From Rotaria sp. Silwood1 (lineage: Eukaryota > Rotifera > Eurotatoria > Philodinida > Philodinidae), in NCBI GenBank assembly GCA_905250075.1, contig CAJNOP010000133.1, positions 1-64,000 of the forward strand: a DNA stretch of 64,000 bases, given 5' to 3'. Numbering within the stretch: the stretch's first letter is position 1; each line of letters starts with the position of its first letter. A program made the translations under genes and the position numbers. The notes under the pieces are model-generated. The model had not been told where the DNA came from, did no database searches, and saw nothing but the letters and a program-made list of their open reading frames with translations. This document shows positions 33,631-47,127 of the stretch, piece by piece.

Positions 33631-36027
33631 ATATTAAAAATAACAATTCTAGTTAAAAATAACATGAAAGCATGAGAGAAACAAAAGAAAAATATTTTTG
33701 ATACTTTTCTTTTCAACAAATCAATCAAATTATGTATTGAGTTGGCTTTATTTTTTTCATATTATATTAACTAAATTTTTACAAGTTTTAATTAGAATAG
33801 ATGATGCGATCGATTCATGACAGTTGACTAGCGTTTACTATTAGGAAATGTCTGCTTAGTTTACTTGTAAGGTGACAAAAATGAAAAATTCAAGTAAATT
33901 TCTCTCGTTTATTTGTAGATAGTTTGAGAAAGCTCGAAAAATCGGTCATAAATAGAAACTTTTTATTTCGATTGCATCACTCTTTGGTTGCAAAAAATGT
34001 TTCAAAAACTGAAATGAATGACAAAGTATCATTTTGACCTTGAATTTACTTCTTCTATAGATATTGCCAAATTTCAAGTTCAGTTAGTTTGGGAACTTTT
34101 TTTGCAAATATGATATTCTGAATATTCTAAATGTAAACTTTGTGATGTTCAAACGTATGATTTTTCATGCTTTAATATGTAGATAAATATTAAAATCTAT
34201 TCACAATTAAATATTTCTCTTACGTGCAAAAAATAAAGATTTCTCCTTGATTTGATTAAGTATTGACAAAAATTGATTGAAGGCTTTCGTTTAACAAATT
34301 CATTTTTTTATAACTATTCTATTAATACTGCTTCAATGTGGTTTAAATTTTTGTTGATCAATTATGAATAAAATATTTTTCTAAGCTAGTGCAAACATTT
34401 AATTATGTATGGTACCGTTTTCCTTAGATATGTTAATGAGTTTTTACGTTTTTTTTTGTTTAATATTTTAAACCTGTTTCTCCACGTTTGATTGTGGTAT
34501 TAAGCACATTCTACAGATAAAATAGACAATTTAAGATATGATGACTCGTTGAGTGCTACGTAAGACTATTTGAAGGCGCACTTATTTCAATATCCTTACA
34601 CGTATGCTACTGCTCTGAAAGTCTTATATTTCGTGCCCTTGCATATAGGCTTTGACTCTTGCGCCGTTATAGCTATTGCCTTAACTCGATTCCGTAATTC
34701 ATATGTGCTTATCCTTGTACCCTTATATCTGTATGCTTAACTGCATATGGTTACACTGGCAGTTTTCATGAGTTAAGAAATTGAACCTAAGAATGTATGT
34801 TAAAAGAAAAAAAAAGAAAACAATAAAAACCAATAGCTACAATTATGGTCTTTATTACTTGTGAATCATGCTTAAAGAACACGTAAGAAGCTGTAAGTGA
34901 TAAAATGTATTATTTATTGAATGAATTTTAGAAAAAAACCAAGTCGAATATTATGAAGACAATAAAAAAAAAACACTAACCAATTATCTAAGAGTTAAAT
35001 TCTATTTAATAACCGAGCTATACTGAGCATATATTGAACGCAGTAAATCAGTACCAAAAACAGAAGTAATTCGAATTACTTAAAACATGTTATTGTCTTT
35101 AAATCTATATAGATCTGTGAACGCTATGCAAGTTTTGAAAAAATTACGTATTTTTGTAACTTGTCTAAAATTTCGTAATAACGCCGCTTTATCTATAGTA
35201 CTTCGTTTGAATGGCATAATCGCCAAACCTTAACTAGTATACACAAGTTTATTACATATTTGGTCTACCTGTACATTTTTCTTTTATTTCTTTCCTCTCT
35301 GACTGTTTCTCTTTTCTGTCATATAAGTTAAAACTATTACTAAATGATCATTCGTCACTGCATGATACTGATTGATTGATATGTGGATGTTACCTTGATC
35401 AAAAGAGCTTATTTAATATAAATAAAAATTCAGGTAATAGCTTTTTTTTAAATAAATCATTGGATAATAGAGAGGAATCAAAGCTCGAATTCAAGAGATA
35501 AAAGTGAGGAAGACAACCGTAATTCTATAAAAAAAAGAAAAAAAACTATACTAGTTTGTATTTATAGCTGTTTATTGTTGAAAAAACATGTTTTTAGATA
35601 TTCGTTATGACTCCTCATATAGTAGATACTGATATATCGAGACGTTTTAACGACCATGTCAGATGATAAACGCTTTGCAACATGAGTGAAGCATGAAAAC
35701 GAAAAAAAAATGTGATGACTACAGTTTTTTTGCCGTAAATTATATAGAAATAAGCGAGAAAATTTCAATCGAAATTTATATTTCGGGTGCCTTGTAAATA
35801 GACTAAGAGGTTGCTTACTAATTCATGGCGCTAGTCAACTGTTATTAATTGATTGAACCACTTATTCAAACTAAAACTTGTTAAAATTTAGTTCATTTAC
35901 TATGAAAAAAGTAAAAAAACACCTCAATCAATAACTTGGTCGATTTGTTGAAAAGAAAAGTATCAAAAATATTTTTGTTTCTTTCATGCTATCATGTTAC
36001 TCTTAGCTAGAATTTTTATTTTGATAT
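33631..36027. mobile_element. possible 2.4 kb element with inverted repeats of about 200 bp
   Basis: 33631-33843 and 35829-36027 are diverged reverse complements (roughly 80% by eye), with outer ends TATATYAAAAATAA... and inner ends CAGTTGACTAGCG. The interior of about 2 kb is AT-rich with no coding signal. It could be a non-autonomous DNA transposon or an inverted duplication. Confidence 0.45.
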
Positions 36028-37474
36028 AAGAATGATAGTGAAATTATACATTTCAATTCCAGTTATTCATCTTTTTAAAGAATTTTCGTTCATTCTTGTC
36101 GATAAAAAAAATCGAGATAGACAAACTTGAATAAAGGAATCGAACAATATCTATTTTATTTTCATCTGAAGATCATTTTCATGAAGAAATTTAGTTTTTT
36201 TTCTAAAATTTACCACAATCATAAGTGTAAAGGACAAAGTTAGGAAAAAAAATTATAATGACTCGCGAAACAAAAAAAGCAAAGCAAAGCTGGATATAGA
36301 GAAAAGTTTTGTCTACTTCAAAATCTAAAATCCAGCTTTGTATGTCACTGAGAATTTGAGTTATTGATAATTTCCGGAAAGCAGCATTGATATTATATTA
36401 GTAAAAAAGCAAACTACGACCCTTGATTTAAGTTTTACAGAATCAACTCACGTTTATTGGATTGATTGCAACGATGGTCGTTCTCAGATGATTGACTTGA
36501 AACGAATGTTGGTGGTTTTATAGGTGAATCGTGTCGCCTAGGTATCTTACAAAATATAAGAGAAAGAGAGAAAAAAAAGGAAGAAAGCGAGGTTATTTTT
36601 GTTAGAAAGCAGGATGCTGACGTTTATCACTTATTATAAGGACTACGCTCATATAGTAGAATTGGCTAATTATGTTTGTCTCTAAGCTATTCGTATATCT
36701 ATCAATGATGTGTCAATACAAGGATTTTACTATAGTTGTACTATAGACAAGAGTAGAAACACATCGTTATTTATCAAACAGACTTGTTATGTCGTTTACA
36801 ATGTAAAAGAAAGAGGAAAAAAAAACACTCTATTTATTCGGTGTAAATTCATGGCCAAGCCATTATATATCAATTATTCAAACATCACGATCATTAACCA
36901 AAAAAATTGATAACTATAATCAAATTGCATCTACACCTTCGTACTCGAAAATAGAAAAGAAAAAATAAATACAGATTGTTAGATAGTAAAATGTAATATT
37001 TTATCAATTATGTGATCAATGTCGAACTAACAATGATAACCTTGAAGCTGTTAATATTCATTACGATTAAAATGAAGAGTTGTCAAATAAATTGTTTTGA
37101 TATACACTTAAGAGAAGGATATGTCAGAAAGAGTCTTTTTCAAATTCTATGATTATTGGCCGTAATTTTTGTCGTTTTATCAGGCATCTACCTGTAATTA
37201 TTTAGTATTATTTCAAGGCTAAATTAATACTGTCTGAAAAAACAGCACGTATGACAAATACAGATAACATGTTAGTTATGTAAAATTACAGCAGATTTTG
37301 TTTGTTCACTGAACAATACATCTTTTTTAAAATTATGTTAGTGTATGTAACACTCGAAGTGCTTGCATGATGAAAAAAAGAAATGGATACGTTGAAGCAA
37401 AACACTGTATGACTAAACCTAAGCGTTACACTATATGCCACCGATTGTAATATTGAATGCCGATTCGTGATTGT
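36028..37474. other. mostly no gene; one orphan exon candidate
   Basis: On the minus strand 36452-36545 is bounded by TTTTGTAAG and GTGAGT and reads IPRRHDSPIKPPTFVSSQSS in the fitting frame. No partner exon was found, so it may be chance. The rest is AT-rich. Confidence 0.25.
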
Positions 37475-37552
37475 AGGGATGGGTGTGGGTGTGGGTGTGG
37501 GTTGGTGTGGGTGGGTACTCGTGAAGAGATATTAACACCCACACCCACACTC
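37475..37552. repeat. telomere-like G-to-C palindrome (T11)
   Basis: AGGGATGGGTGTGGGTGTG on the left, one of the most regular TGTGGG runs in the window; AACACCCACACCCACACTC on the right. Confidence 0.8.
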
Positions 37553-38388
37553 AGTTTGTGAAAGTACAAATCTTCTCAAACCTCACTCTCAATCTTACAC
37601 CCGCAGATCACTCTCATTCTTGTTTTCGACATTTTTTCTATCTACCAAAGTTGAGTTTAATCTGGATGTGGATGAATATGTGATTTGAAAAACTGATTAT
37701 ACCATTGAGCTTTCACTTTGAACTGAAAATTTTGTTCATTTATTTTCAACACTAATTCATTGAAACAGGACGATTGCGCTTCTGTAGACTTAGCTGCTAG
37801 CACAAATACTTGGAAAACCAAATATTTGATTGACTTATCCTGTAAGGTCTTATCTGCAAAAAAATCATTATTTTTAGACTCTCTTAGCATAAATAACAGA
37901 ATAATCGTTCTATTGGTCGACGCATTCAAAAAGCGGACGCAGAGTAATTATCTTTTAGTTACTTAGCTTTTGAAATTGCAGTCTGTTAATTTGCATGAAG
38001 TATTCTGCTGTATATGCTATCAAAGCACAAGGAGAAAAGATAAGAAGCTGAAATGACTAGTTATTGTTTTGATGAATCCAACAATCAATAACAGATATCT
38101 TATCAATGAGACAAACCACGTTGCTTTATATTGAAGTGAAAAATTTTTTGCGCAATAGAATGTAATTTCTCTGTCGGTGCGATCGAAAGTAGGAAATAGA
38201 AGAAGATGAATAGGTGGTATGTGCCATTTCTAGATGGAAACATCTGCGAACGAAGTCGAATCCCATGTCGTAGACAAACGGATGAATTCTATCAGCGAAG
38301 TGACCATCAAATGTGAATCATCCTATAGTACAACGTTAAAAAGTTCTGCAAAAATGAAACGCCAATCATTGCATCCATCTCTGATGAT
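37553..38388. other. no gene recognised
   Basis: Open frames at 37657-37966 on both strands show no domain. Confidence 0.35.
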
Positions 38389-38788
38389 GTGTCCACTCAT
38401 GATACAGTAGCATTAACTCATGACGAAACTGGAAATTCGAAAAGTGTTAATACGTCAGAGTATCAAACGGCCGAATTCACTGTTGCTGTTCATGATTTAA
38501 ACAGTAAGATTTCAGGGGCTGAACGAACAACAATAAGGGATTATTTCAAGGATAAATTTGTGCTCAGAGGTATCGTGACGCCCAATGTCATACAATCCTT
38601 TCTGTCGATCCTACCGAAAAAGATCAGATTTGATATTGAAGTAATGCCAAAAATCAGTGTTTCCTATAGAAAAAATAGTCGAACACGATCTGGATTTCAT
38701 TGGGCTCTTTAATGGCATATTATGCAGGAAAAGATCCGTTCGCTTCCTGTTGGTTCCAATTATCGAAATCGCTCAATTTTTTCTCTTG
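38389..38788 (+). pseudogene. fragment of an unrecognised protein gene
   Basis: The first frame carries AVHDLNSKISGAERTTIRDY and VTPNVIQSFLSILPKKIRFD, ending near ISVSYRKN. From 38660 the neighbouring frame looks like the continuation: IEKIVEHDLDFIGLFNGILC, then RSVRFLLVPIIEIAQFF. Similarity ends directly at telomere-like block T12, as the WWE-ART gene ends at T10. The composition looks coding, but I do not recognise the family. It appears to be a broken, truncated gene. Confidence 0.35.
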
Positions 38789-38789
38789 G

Positions 38790-38901
38790 AGGGTGTGGAT
38801 GTAGCGTGTGGGTGTCGGTGTGGGCTTATTGAAGTGACTACTGACCCACACCCACACATCCCCATTCACACCCATACCCACCTCCACCACACACCCACCC
38901 A
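38790..38901. repeat. telomere-like G-to-C palindrome (T12)
   Basis: GGGTGTGGATGTAGCGTGTG on the left and a long C-rich right half with GACCCACACCCACACATCCC and CCACACACCCACCC. Confidence 0.8.
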
Positions 38902-39762
38902 GACCATCCATCTTTGTGTTATAACAATGTGTAGGGTATGTTAGTAGTCTAGAAAATGTCTGATCTGTGCGGCTTAAACCCTGGAACAAGTCAGAGAATT
39001 TGATCAGATTTAAGCCTAAAATTTGTTGAGTCAATGTGCAAGAAATCATACCCAACTTTACCTCTGGCTGCATGCAGGATTTCAAGTCATGATAGAGTAA
39101 ATATAGATGCATTCAGTGAGATCGATTGATTTTTTTGAATAATTAGTCGTCTCATTAACGAGTCAACAGACCTTTTTGTGACGTTTAATTACTAGTATTG
39201 TCACTGTCTTAGTGATCTTTCTTTCATCTATTCAATAAAAAAGGAAAGAAGAGAATGCCAAGTTATTGTATTACTTTTTTATTCGTTGCAAACAATAAAA
39301 ATCTGGATTGTTATCTGAATCATGCTGCTGACGAATACTCAAGACATCTTTAAAGAGCTTAGTCACCTTTTGAAAAAAGGATTTTAGTTACACGATGTGG
39401 ATACCATGAAAAAATTAACGAAAAATTAGGGGCGTGGGTATGGTTGCGACTAGAGAGATCCCACAACGACATCCTGTAAGAATAAGTTGAACAGATAACC
39501 TACACTTCCAGCTATCGTTCATTCTCTTGCAAAAAAATAACTTATGAAAAGACGACGAGTTTTTTATGCGGTTAATGAGAATCGGTGTTTCAAAGGTGAG
39601 AAAAAATGACACTTATATAGCGCACAGTTAATAACTTGTGTAAACATACTCATTCACAAGCATTTATTTTATACATGCATAACGTTCCAGCGCGAATATA
39701 ATATTAGGCAGATACGTGAATGTTTTTTATTATGCAAAACTGTGTTTATTCTCTGGTAGTTC
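38902..39762. other. no gene; degenerate telomere-like block near 39429-39476
   Basis: GGGGCGTGGGTATGG then GATCCCACAACG is a weak G-to-C block (T13). No supported ORF. Confidence 0.35.
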
Positions 39763-42161
39763 TCACGATGGTGATACTTGATTATTCTTAGCATTCTTTT
39801 CTTTTTCTTCAGTTGTTTGCCATCGATACTCGGCCAATGCATAACCACTGATTCCTACTGAAAGAGATACAAGGAGAATAATAAGAGTGATTCGAGTACG
39901 TATACGAGGAAGAAGGATATAGAAGAAAGCAAAACCAGCCGACTCCCAAAGACGATAATTTGAAAATGCCGCTTCGTTATTGTCAGTAAATAAGACGCCG
40001 TACAAAGCACTAGTCTGTGATTGCCAAACGGCATCGGCCACTCCCCAAAAGCCAGCTATGATAAAAAGAACGACTATTTGATCAGCCAAAGGTCGCCAAA
40101 CAAGCATGGTGATTATCATTGCATAACTGATCAGTGTAGCAATTGCAAAGCATGGCCAACGTCCAACTATTTTAACTAGTTGACCAAAAACGAAACTACC
40201 AATAGAATCACATACTCCAAAGGCAATCATGATAAGGCCGACGTATTTAGCATTGATCGCGCACGAAACAAAAGCCTAATCATAAAATTGGACAAATCAT
40301 TTACCATTTGTAGTAAGAAAAATACGAGCACTCACTTGAGTAAATTGAGCAAAAAGAAATGTTAGTTCAAGACCTGCCCATATAGTCATTGGAATGAGAA
40401 GAAGTTGATTGATATGACGCATATGTTTGATAGTTGAGATGAGTAATTTCACAGAGTTACGAAGCATAACCGAAATTTGATCTATAAGATATCAATGAAA
40501 ATTTTAGAAAACACATAGAAGTATATCCTACCACGAGATGCTATACGTCGTTGATCAAGTAAAAAGACTAAAGTAAGTATTGAACAAATACCTATGCAAA
40601 CGTAAATTATGCAAAGAATATCAATCTAAAGCAAGGTTCTTTTTAAAGACATCGAATCAAATATTTAAGTCATACTGTTCTTCGATCAATCTTGTTAACA
40701 ACTTCTGAACTCTGGTATTCTTGTTCACTGAAATCAGCTCCACACTTGTCATACGTTTTGAATAGTAACAGCGTGTTGTTTTTTGTTCCATTGATAGTAG
40801 AAGGTGCTTTGTTTTCTGGTTTAAGTACTAAATATGATATCATATTGCCCCAAATCTGACCTGTGTAGTGATATGAAGACAAAACAAAACAAAAATATCG
40901 TGTGTATGTAAAAGACAAGAATAACAGACATGATTGAAAGAACGTGAAGAAGATCCCAAAAAATCGATTGATAATTGCATTCTTGTCGAGATTCTTTTCA
41001 GAAGCATAAACAGAACCTGAATCGGTTAGATAACTACCTTTTGATGTCCATAAAGGAGCAGCAGAAAGGCCGACAAGTGCAGCAGCTGTAAATGAAAGAA
41101 TCAGTGATCAAAGTAATTAAAGAATTTCTTACTTGGATACATTAAATACGCTTTCGGATAGTAATTGGCAGCTATAAAAAGAACATAGCTAAAAAAAGAG
41201 AGTTTATATATAGTCACTAAAGACAACAGGTTTCTCTTTTCACCCTCTTCTCTAAAAAAAATCAATAATCGCGATTGTTCTTTTATTGTTATATATCATT
41301 CGTACAATGTGCACATCAGTCTTTTTTCTGGTCTCACGTCATTCCTGTTGTTATGTAAATTATTTATCAATGTCTTCTATTCGATAGAATAGAGAACGTG
41401 CTACATAACTGACTATTTTCTATTCAAAGCTGATACTGAAAATATGTCAAAAAATAGATCTTTATACGGGACAATATGATGTATTAGTTTAATCGTACAT
41501 GAGAATTCCTACGATGTTATTTACCGCGTTTGTTTCGCTGTAAACTTCAATACTCATTAACACTCGTGTTTCACAAAAACAGATTTTTCTTCGGAAAAAA
41601 ACCGAGAAGACAATCGAAATCATGGATTTTCACAGGGAATAAAGTATACAAAAAAGAAAATTTTAATCTTGTGTTTCTACTGTGAAAATGGTGAGACATG
41701 GAAAGACAGATAGTTGTTCCAATAGTTATTTTAGTAGCTGCATGTATGTACCATAAAAAATTGAATGATGGAACTGAAAATTGAATTTTGAAGCAACTAG
41801 AAATATGTATTAATACTTACGGTACTTGAGAAATCACTAAAGTCCATTTAAGACCAAAGATCGACATCAATGGATGTGGTAAAAATATGGATGAAATGAT
41901 AAGAAAAACATATATGATCGATGATGAATTGACACCAATATTGGCTTCTGTATTGAGTGAACTTTGAAGATTTTGCATACCATTGAATGCAGTAAATTGA
42001 AGTAGAAATGCAACGCTGATCACCAATAAATTTTTGTATGTTCGAAAACATAATCGTTGTTGTTCTTCTGGTGAAGTTGATTCATTATTAGTAACAACAT
42101 CATCATTGATGAGCGTTCGACCTGTTTGTATTTCCAACTCAACATTTGAAACCACTGACAT
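39763..42161 (-). CDS. UNC-93-like major facilitator protein, eight exons
   Basis: Exons 41821-42161, 41133-41188, 41038-41085, 40930-41016, 40676-40860, 40532-40625, 40336-40481 and 39763-40275 join in frame through GT-AG introns (the first is 632 bp, the rest 46-69 bp) into 489 residues, the usual size for UNC-93A-like proteins. The N-terminus is cytosolic and acidic; then NLLVISVAFLLQFTAFNGMQ, the family hallmark; SIIYVFLIISSIFLPHPLMS; GLSAAPLWTSK; NRFFGIFFTFFQS; QIWGNMISYLVL; an extracellular loop with NGT and paired Cys; and a C-terminal set of helices including KYVGLIMIAFGVCDSIGSFV and GFWGVADAVWQSQTSALYG. Start chosen at MSVVSNVELE; a Met 24 codons upstream is possible. UNC-93 proteins act at membranes, as ion-channel regulators or transporters; the substrate here is unknown. 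No break is seen. Confidence 0.92.
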
Positions 42162-43152
42162 GTTGCAATTATACAAGTAATGTGCACAGAAAGAGCCGAT
42201 GATGATCGTTTGGAACCAGATAAAATCACACACTTGCTCGTCGTGTAAGAGAAAAGAAAAGATTTACTTATTATGACAAATATACAGTCGTTTCCCTCGA
42301 CTACATATGCGTCTACATGAAGTAACCTTTGATAGAACAGATAAGACTGGTTGTTCGATGTGCCATTATGGTTGTGAAAAAAGAATGAGCTCGTGAAAAT
42401 GTCTTTCGTAGATGAGCTATGTCCCTGGAAGGTCACGATTGTGTGAGGATGAATATATGCACCTTTCATTGTAAAGAAAACAGCGCAGAATAAGACACCT
42501 TTAAAAAGAAGTGTATTGGAACTTCTTCTTTTTCTTACCATTGCTACAGTCATTGATATTAGTGTTTCTTTGTCATTTGTTTCGATTCATACTTCAATCA
42601 ATACATCAAGTTTGCAATGAAAAATAATCATTTCTATTGAGTAGACTTGTTTTTATACTAACTGATACAGGAATAATTTTACATGATTGTGCGATCACAT
42701 ATTTTTATCTCTGTCATCGAAAAATAACGAACAGAATAGAATAGAAAAAATTCTGTAAGATAAAAGAGTGTTAAGAAAAAAAAAATGAGAAAAGATAATT
42801 AACATATAAAAGTCTCCTTAGTTCTTAAAAATTTAATGGTTCTTCATATAAATAAAATCAATGCATGAGATTTGTTCATATCGTTATGATTGTGTCTTTA
42901 CAATTTGTAATACAAGAATATGTTGTATTTATTTTTATTTGGCATTAATCAACATGAAAAAGAAAATAGAATGTTGACAATCGTTATCTCCACCATAGGT
43001 AAAATTTGTTATTAACCACTTTTATTGAACAGTCTTCAAGAAGCTTTTTTGATGTAATTAAAGATTTGAGTTTTTCAATTCACATCGTATTAACTCCAAA
43101 AAATACATAACGAAGATAAACGACAACTAGTTTGATTAGTTTTCGATGATAA
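42162..43152. other. upstream region of the UNC-93-like gene
   Basis: A long minus-strand frame (42020-42553) overlaps the gene start in another frame. Its first part (SNTLLFKGVLFCAVFFTMKG) is hydrophobic, but no gene model is supported. It may be 5' untranslated sequence. Confidence 0.35.
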
Positions 43153-43212
43153 GATGGTGTGGATGTGTATATGAATCTTTTCTACATTTACATCCTGACC
43201 CACACCCATACT
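43153..43212. repeat. telomere-like G-to-C palindrome (T14)
   Basis: GATGGTGTGGATGTG on the left and TGACCCACACCCATACTC on the right. Confidence 0.7.
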
Positions 43213-44452
43213 CAACATTGCATGTGAAATCAAATACTATTTTGCATGATAGTGACTTATGTTTAAAAGATTCGTATTTTTTCCAACACCAAAAACTTCC
43301 ACAATTTCACTTACTAATTGCGTAACACCAAAGCATTCACAATAAAGAAAAAAAACCTGAATAAGAAAATCTAAAGCAGTCAAGAAGTTATAATCTATGG
43401 AAAATATGCCAATGTCATTCAAACCTATCTTATGAATAATGAGTAGTGGAGGATTTTTGACTGCGAATGTAGGCGGCTGTGTATGCTAGGTTTGTTTTCA
43501 CACTTGTCGTAATATACAGCCATAATCATACACATCTTCAAGTTAATGTTTTCTATTCGAGGTTCAAAACTATCGACCGAAGCAAGTAAAGAGAGAAGGT
43601 GATATTTTTGCCGTACAATGCAATATTTGCCCAATCACAAGTTTTATAGTTGTTGAGAAAAAAACTAAATAGAGGAGTAGAGAACTTGTCTATCTTATTA
43701 TTATCATATATATTGTTACATTCAGTGTAAATTTTTTAAAGTAAAGCTCAAATTTAGTATGATTAAATCGCGGAATCTGATACGATGCATCATTAAGTAT
43801 TGATTATGAACAAAAGTTTTCTTGAAAACCTCGATGAATGCTGAATTATTTTAAAAAAAAAGCTTATCATTTGAAAAGCTATCTTTGTCTCCAAACATAA
43901 TTGGAAAAAGTCCATATATTTCTCACTGTTTCAGAACGTTTCGAAAAATGATCAGAATAACTAAATAGAGAAGGGTTTCCAAAAACGCCGAAACAAGTTT
44001 CTCTCATCACGAAAGTTGTATGAAAACTTGCAACAAGTTTTCTTTGGAAAATAAAACGTCAGAATATTCAGAAAAGAATTATTGCATGTTTTCCAGTGGC
44101 AAAAGTTTCCTTCTATTTGAATCTTCAAGCATGAAAGCGAACAAATGGAAACAACAATTAAAATGTTTCAACACCGTTTGCTAAATTCTTGTCTGCTTGA
44201 GTACTAGTTCTTGTAAAATAAAAGGTTTTACTTTCGAAACAATATTTCTGTTATTAGACAAAGAAAACGCTGTAGCATATACGTAAGATTGATAAACTTT
44301 GCATGAATACTAAAAAATGGAAGAAGGTTTAAGTAGCATCTAGTTTATAGGATAAGCTGTAAAAATTTTACAACTTCAGAACAACAGTTTGTGATTATTG
44401 ATTTCATTCTTAGTCTAGTTGGAGCGGTAGATTATTCTGTATGCATCTGCAG
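43213..44452. other. no gene recognised
   Basis: Minus-strand frames at 43237-43422 and 43425-43634 show no domain. Confidence 0.4.
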
Positions 44453-46350
44453 TTATTCATTAGACTGCTGTTGAGCTCTTCGGTCTTCTTCTTGCTTGAT
44501 CATCATTTGTTGAATATGAGTTGGTAGAGCAGGATTGAGACTGAAAGCGTACGGCATCAATCCATCGGGTGTATTTACAAAATCAACCATAATTTTGATG
44601 AACATTGTGTCGTCTTGTACATAATGATTTCCATCCTGTTGAATTATTTTTAATGAAAAAAATTCTGGTATACCTCTGTTTATGTTCATGTCCAATTCAG
44701 ATCCTTGAAAACTACTTGATCTAATATATGGTAGAAATGAATGGATAATATGTCGTTTTGCAGACGTTTGATCGTACAAACAAAAGGTAACTTTATAATT
44801 GAATGGAAATTTGAGATTAGCATCGTTTAAACTTTGCATGAGCTCAAAAAAAATAGACATATGTGTACCACGAGCATTTCCATCACCATTTAAATACAAA
44901 CGAGCTCTCATTTTATAACCTGTTGGAGATGAAAAAAATGGAGGCGAATAAATTGATGTTTGTCTTTCAGACTGTGCATTTTCTAGAAATTAAGCAAAAC
45001 AAAATACGTGAAGAAGAAATAAAGCAAGATTAAAGAAAATTAACACATTGATAACGTTGAAGATTGATTTCATCAATACATCGATAAATTAATCATATAT
45101 TGTACTCCAGAATGGTTAGATTTCATCTTGAATATAATATTCGACTAAATATATATTATTTGTCGATGTTTTTAGAAACCAAATAACATTTTATTATTTG
45201 ATAGATTTTAATGATTGAGTATAAGAATGATTGTTCAACTTACTCATTTTCTCTTGAAAACTTGTGATTTTCCATACCAATGCTCCATCATATGAAACAT
45301 TTTGCGATTCATTGATTATTTCCTGTAGTGATGCAAAAACTCGATTGAGAATGCTTTGATTTTGTTCAATCTCGTCCAGAAAAACATTTGAGGTTTCAAC
45401 CGATAATTTAAGTTTTGATAATTCTTTTGTCAATGTTGGAAGCGCGTTTTGAATTCCAAATGATTCATTACTTAGACGTTGTAAGTCATTGTTCAATGTT
45501 TCAATGCCACCTGAAAAAATACTAAGCATTTCATAAAGCCCTTGTAAGTGAGTTGTGATTGGATTAGAATCTCCTGCAACTGTTGCTCGAAAAAGATCTT
45601 TATGTGCTTGTATATCGTTTAACTGTGATAAAATTTCACGAACAACTATGACAGTGACATATTGATGTTGTTCAGTTAAATAATGCTCTTTCATTTTGTT
45701 AAGAGTAATCTAAAGAACAAACATTTTCAGACGTTATATTTAGAGAATATCCATACTGGCTCATTACAACCATAATCTTTGAATATACAATCAACCATCA
45801 AATTTTGACATCCAGAGACTTTATGTTCATTGATGTTGTCAACTGAGTTGAATTCTTCATCACAATATTCACATTTCAAATTTGAATGACACTCATCAAG
45901 ATGTTCCTTTTGAAAGAAAAATAATAGAAAGATTCAGAAATAAAGTTAATATAAATAAAGGACTTGATAGTTATGTAAGACACCAGTCCATTGGCAAAAA
46001 GAACAATCAATAGATAGTGATTTCATATCATTTTTGAATCCTTGATCAGGCATGATCTACATAAGTCAAATCCTTTCTTCTCTTTAATTATAATGAGATA
46101 TATTACCTCAATTCGTGATGTTTCTGATTGACACATTGGACAGTGAATTGTCATTCTTAAAAAATTAATAATAAAGAATCATGTAATAAATTAATAATAA
46201 AACTTGCTCATGGTGAGCATCGAAACATGATTGACACTGTCGATGACCACACTTTATGAATTGTACAGGATCTCGTAGTATCAATGAACACACAGGACAA
46301 ATATATTCTGTATCAAGAATATGTTTATTTTTTGCATCTAGACCTACCAT
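44453..46350 (-). CDS. RING-TRAF-MATH protein (TRAF-type E3 ligase), six exons
   Basis: Exons 46208-46350, 46107-46155, 45964-46056, 45757-45906, 45244-45709 and 44453-44982 give 476 residues. The RING finger is split by intron 1: YICPVCSLILRDPVQFIKCG, then CQSCFDAHHE, then MTIHCPMCQSET. TRAF zinc fingers follow: IDCSFCQWTGVLHNY, HLDECHSNLKCEYCDEEFNS, HKVSGCQNLMVDCIFKDYGC. Then a coiled coil over exon 5 and the MATH domain (VWKITSFQEKM; SIYSPPFFSSPTGYKMRARL; YKVTFCLYDQTSAKRHII; DDTMFIKIMVDF). The 3' tail is RRAQQQSNE. Only a GC-AG intron 1 (GA|GCAAGT) keeps the frame; the GT two bases further would break it. The protein probably ubiquitinates partners of membrane or stress signalling, as in the large bdelloid TRAF family. 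Confidence 0.92.
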
Positions 46351-47127
46351 GATTTCAATTTAAGTACTAGACGTATGTGAAGAATAGTGAATCTACAGTC
46401 CAAAAAGCAGTATTAAAATACAACAAGGCTTTGAGATTTTCAAAATGAAAAAAATAAAGAGTTTGAAATAGATCTATTTACTGATATTCTATGACAATGA
46501 TTTATGGTTTGATTTGTTTTATCATCAAATTAGTCAGTTGGAAATTTTTTCATATTGTTTTTCAGTCTATAATCGGATTTTTTGTTTATTTTGGTATTGG
46601 TTCATCTTACTGCATTAATTGTATTTATCATATGCAACTTCAGATACATCTAATTGTCTACAAATAAAAAGAAATCAAAGACGTACTTCTCTGTCAGATG
46701 ATCATCAAAAATAATTATGTCATTCTTATAAAGAATAACTATGAAACTTCTCAAGTTTATAAGGATATATCGATGATTCATATGCATGAGTCAATGTCAT
46801 CGGAAGTAGTATATGAAGGTGTAAGGGACAATAAAGGATTATTCCAAGCAGACTCTTGACAGATCCTTTATCATTAGAAATTAATTTCCAACAATTGACT
46901 AACATTATTTTTTTTTCATTTATTTTTGTATATTCAAATTAAAGAAAGTATTTTCGTAAGTATAGAGAAATATTCATAATTTCGATGAATCATGAAATAA
47001 AAAAGGATCGAATATGTTTTTCATTTTCTAGTCGGAAAAGAAGTTATGGTTTGGGAATCTAATGCTGAATAAACATTTCCAATTGAAATACTTAATCTCA
47101 GTTTCGCTATAATTTTTCTGGTAACAC
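46351..47127. other. no gene seen
   Basis: AT-rich upstream region of the TRAF gene. Confidence 0.4.

Noticed and set aside
42020-42553. 177-residue ORF overlapping the UNC-93-like start
   Set aside because: Out of frame with the well-supported UNC-93 first exon and without a domain; more likely 5' flank.
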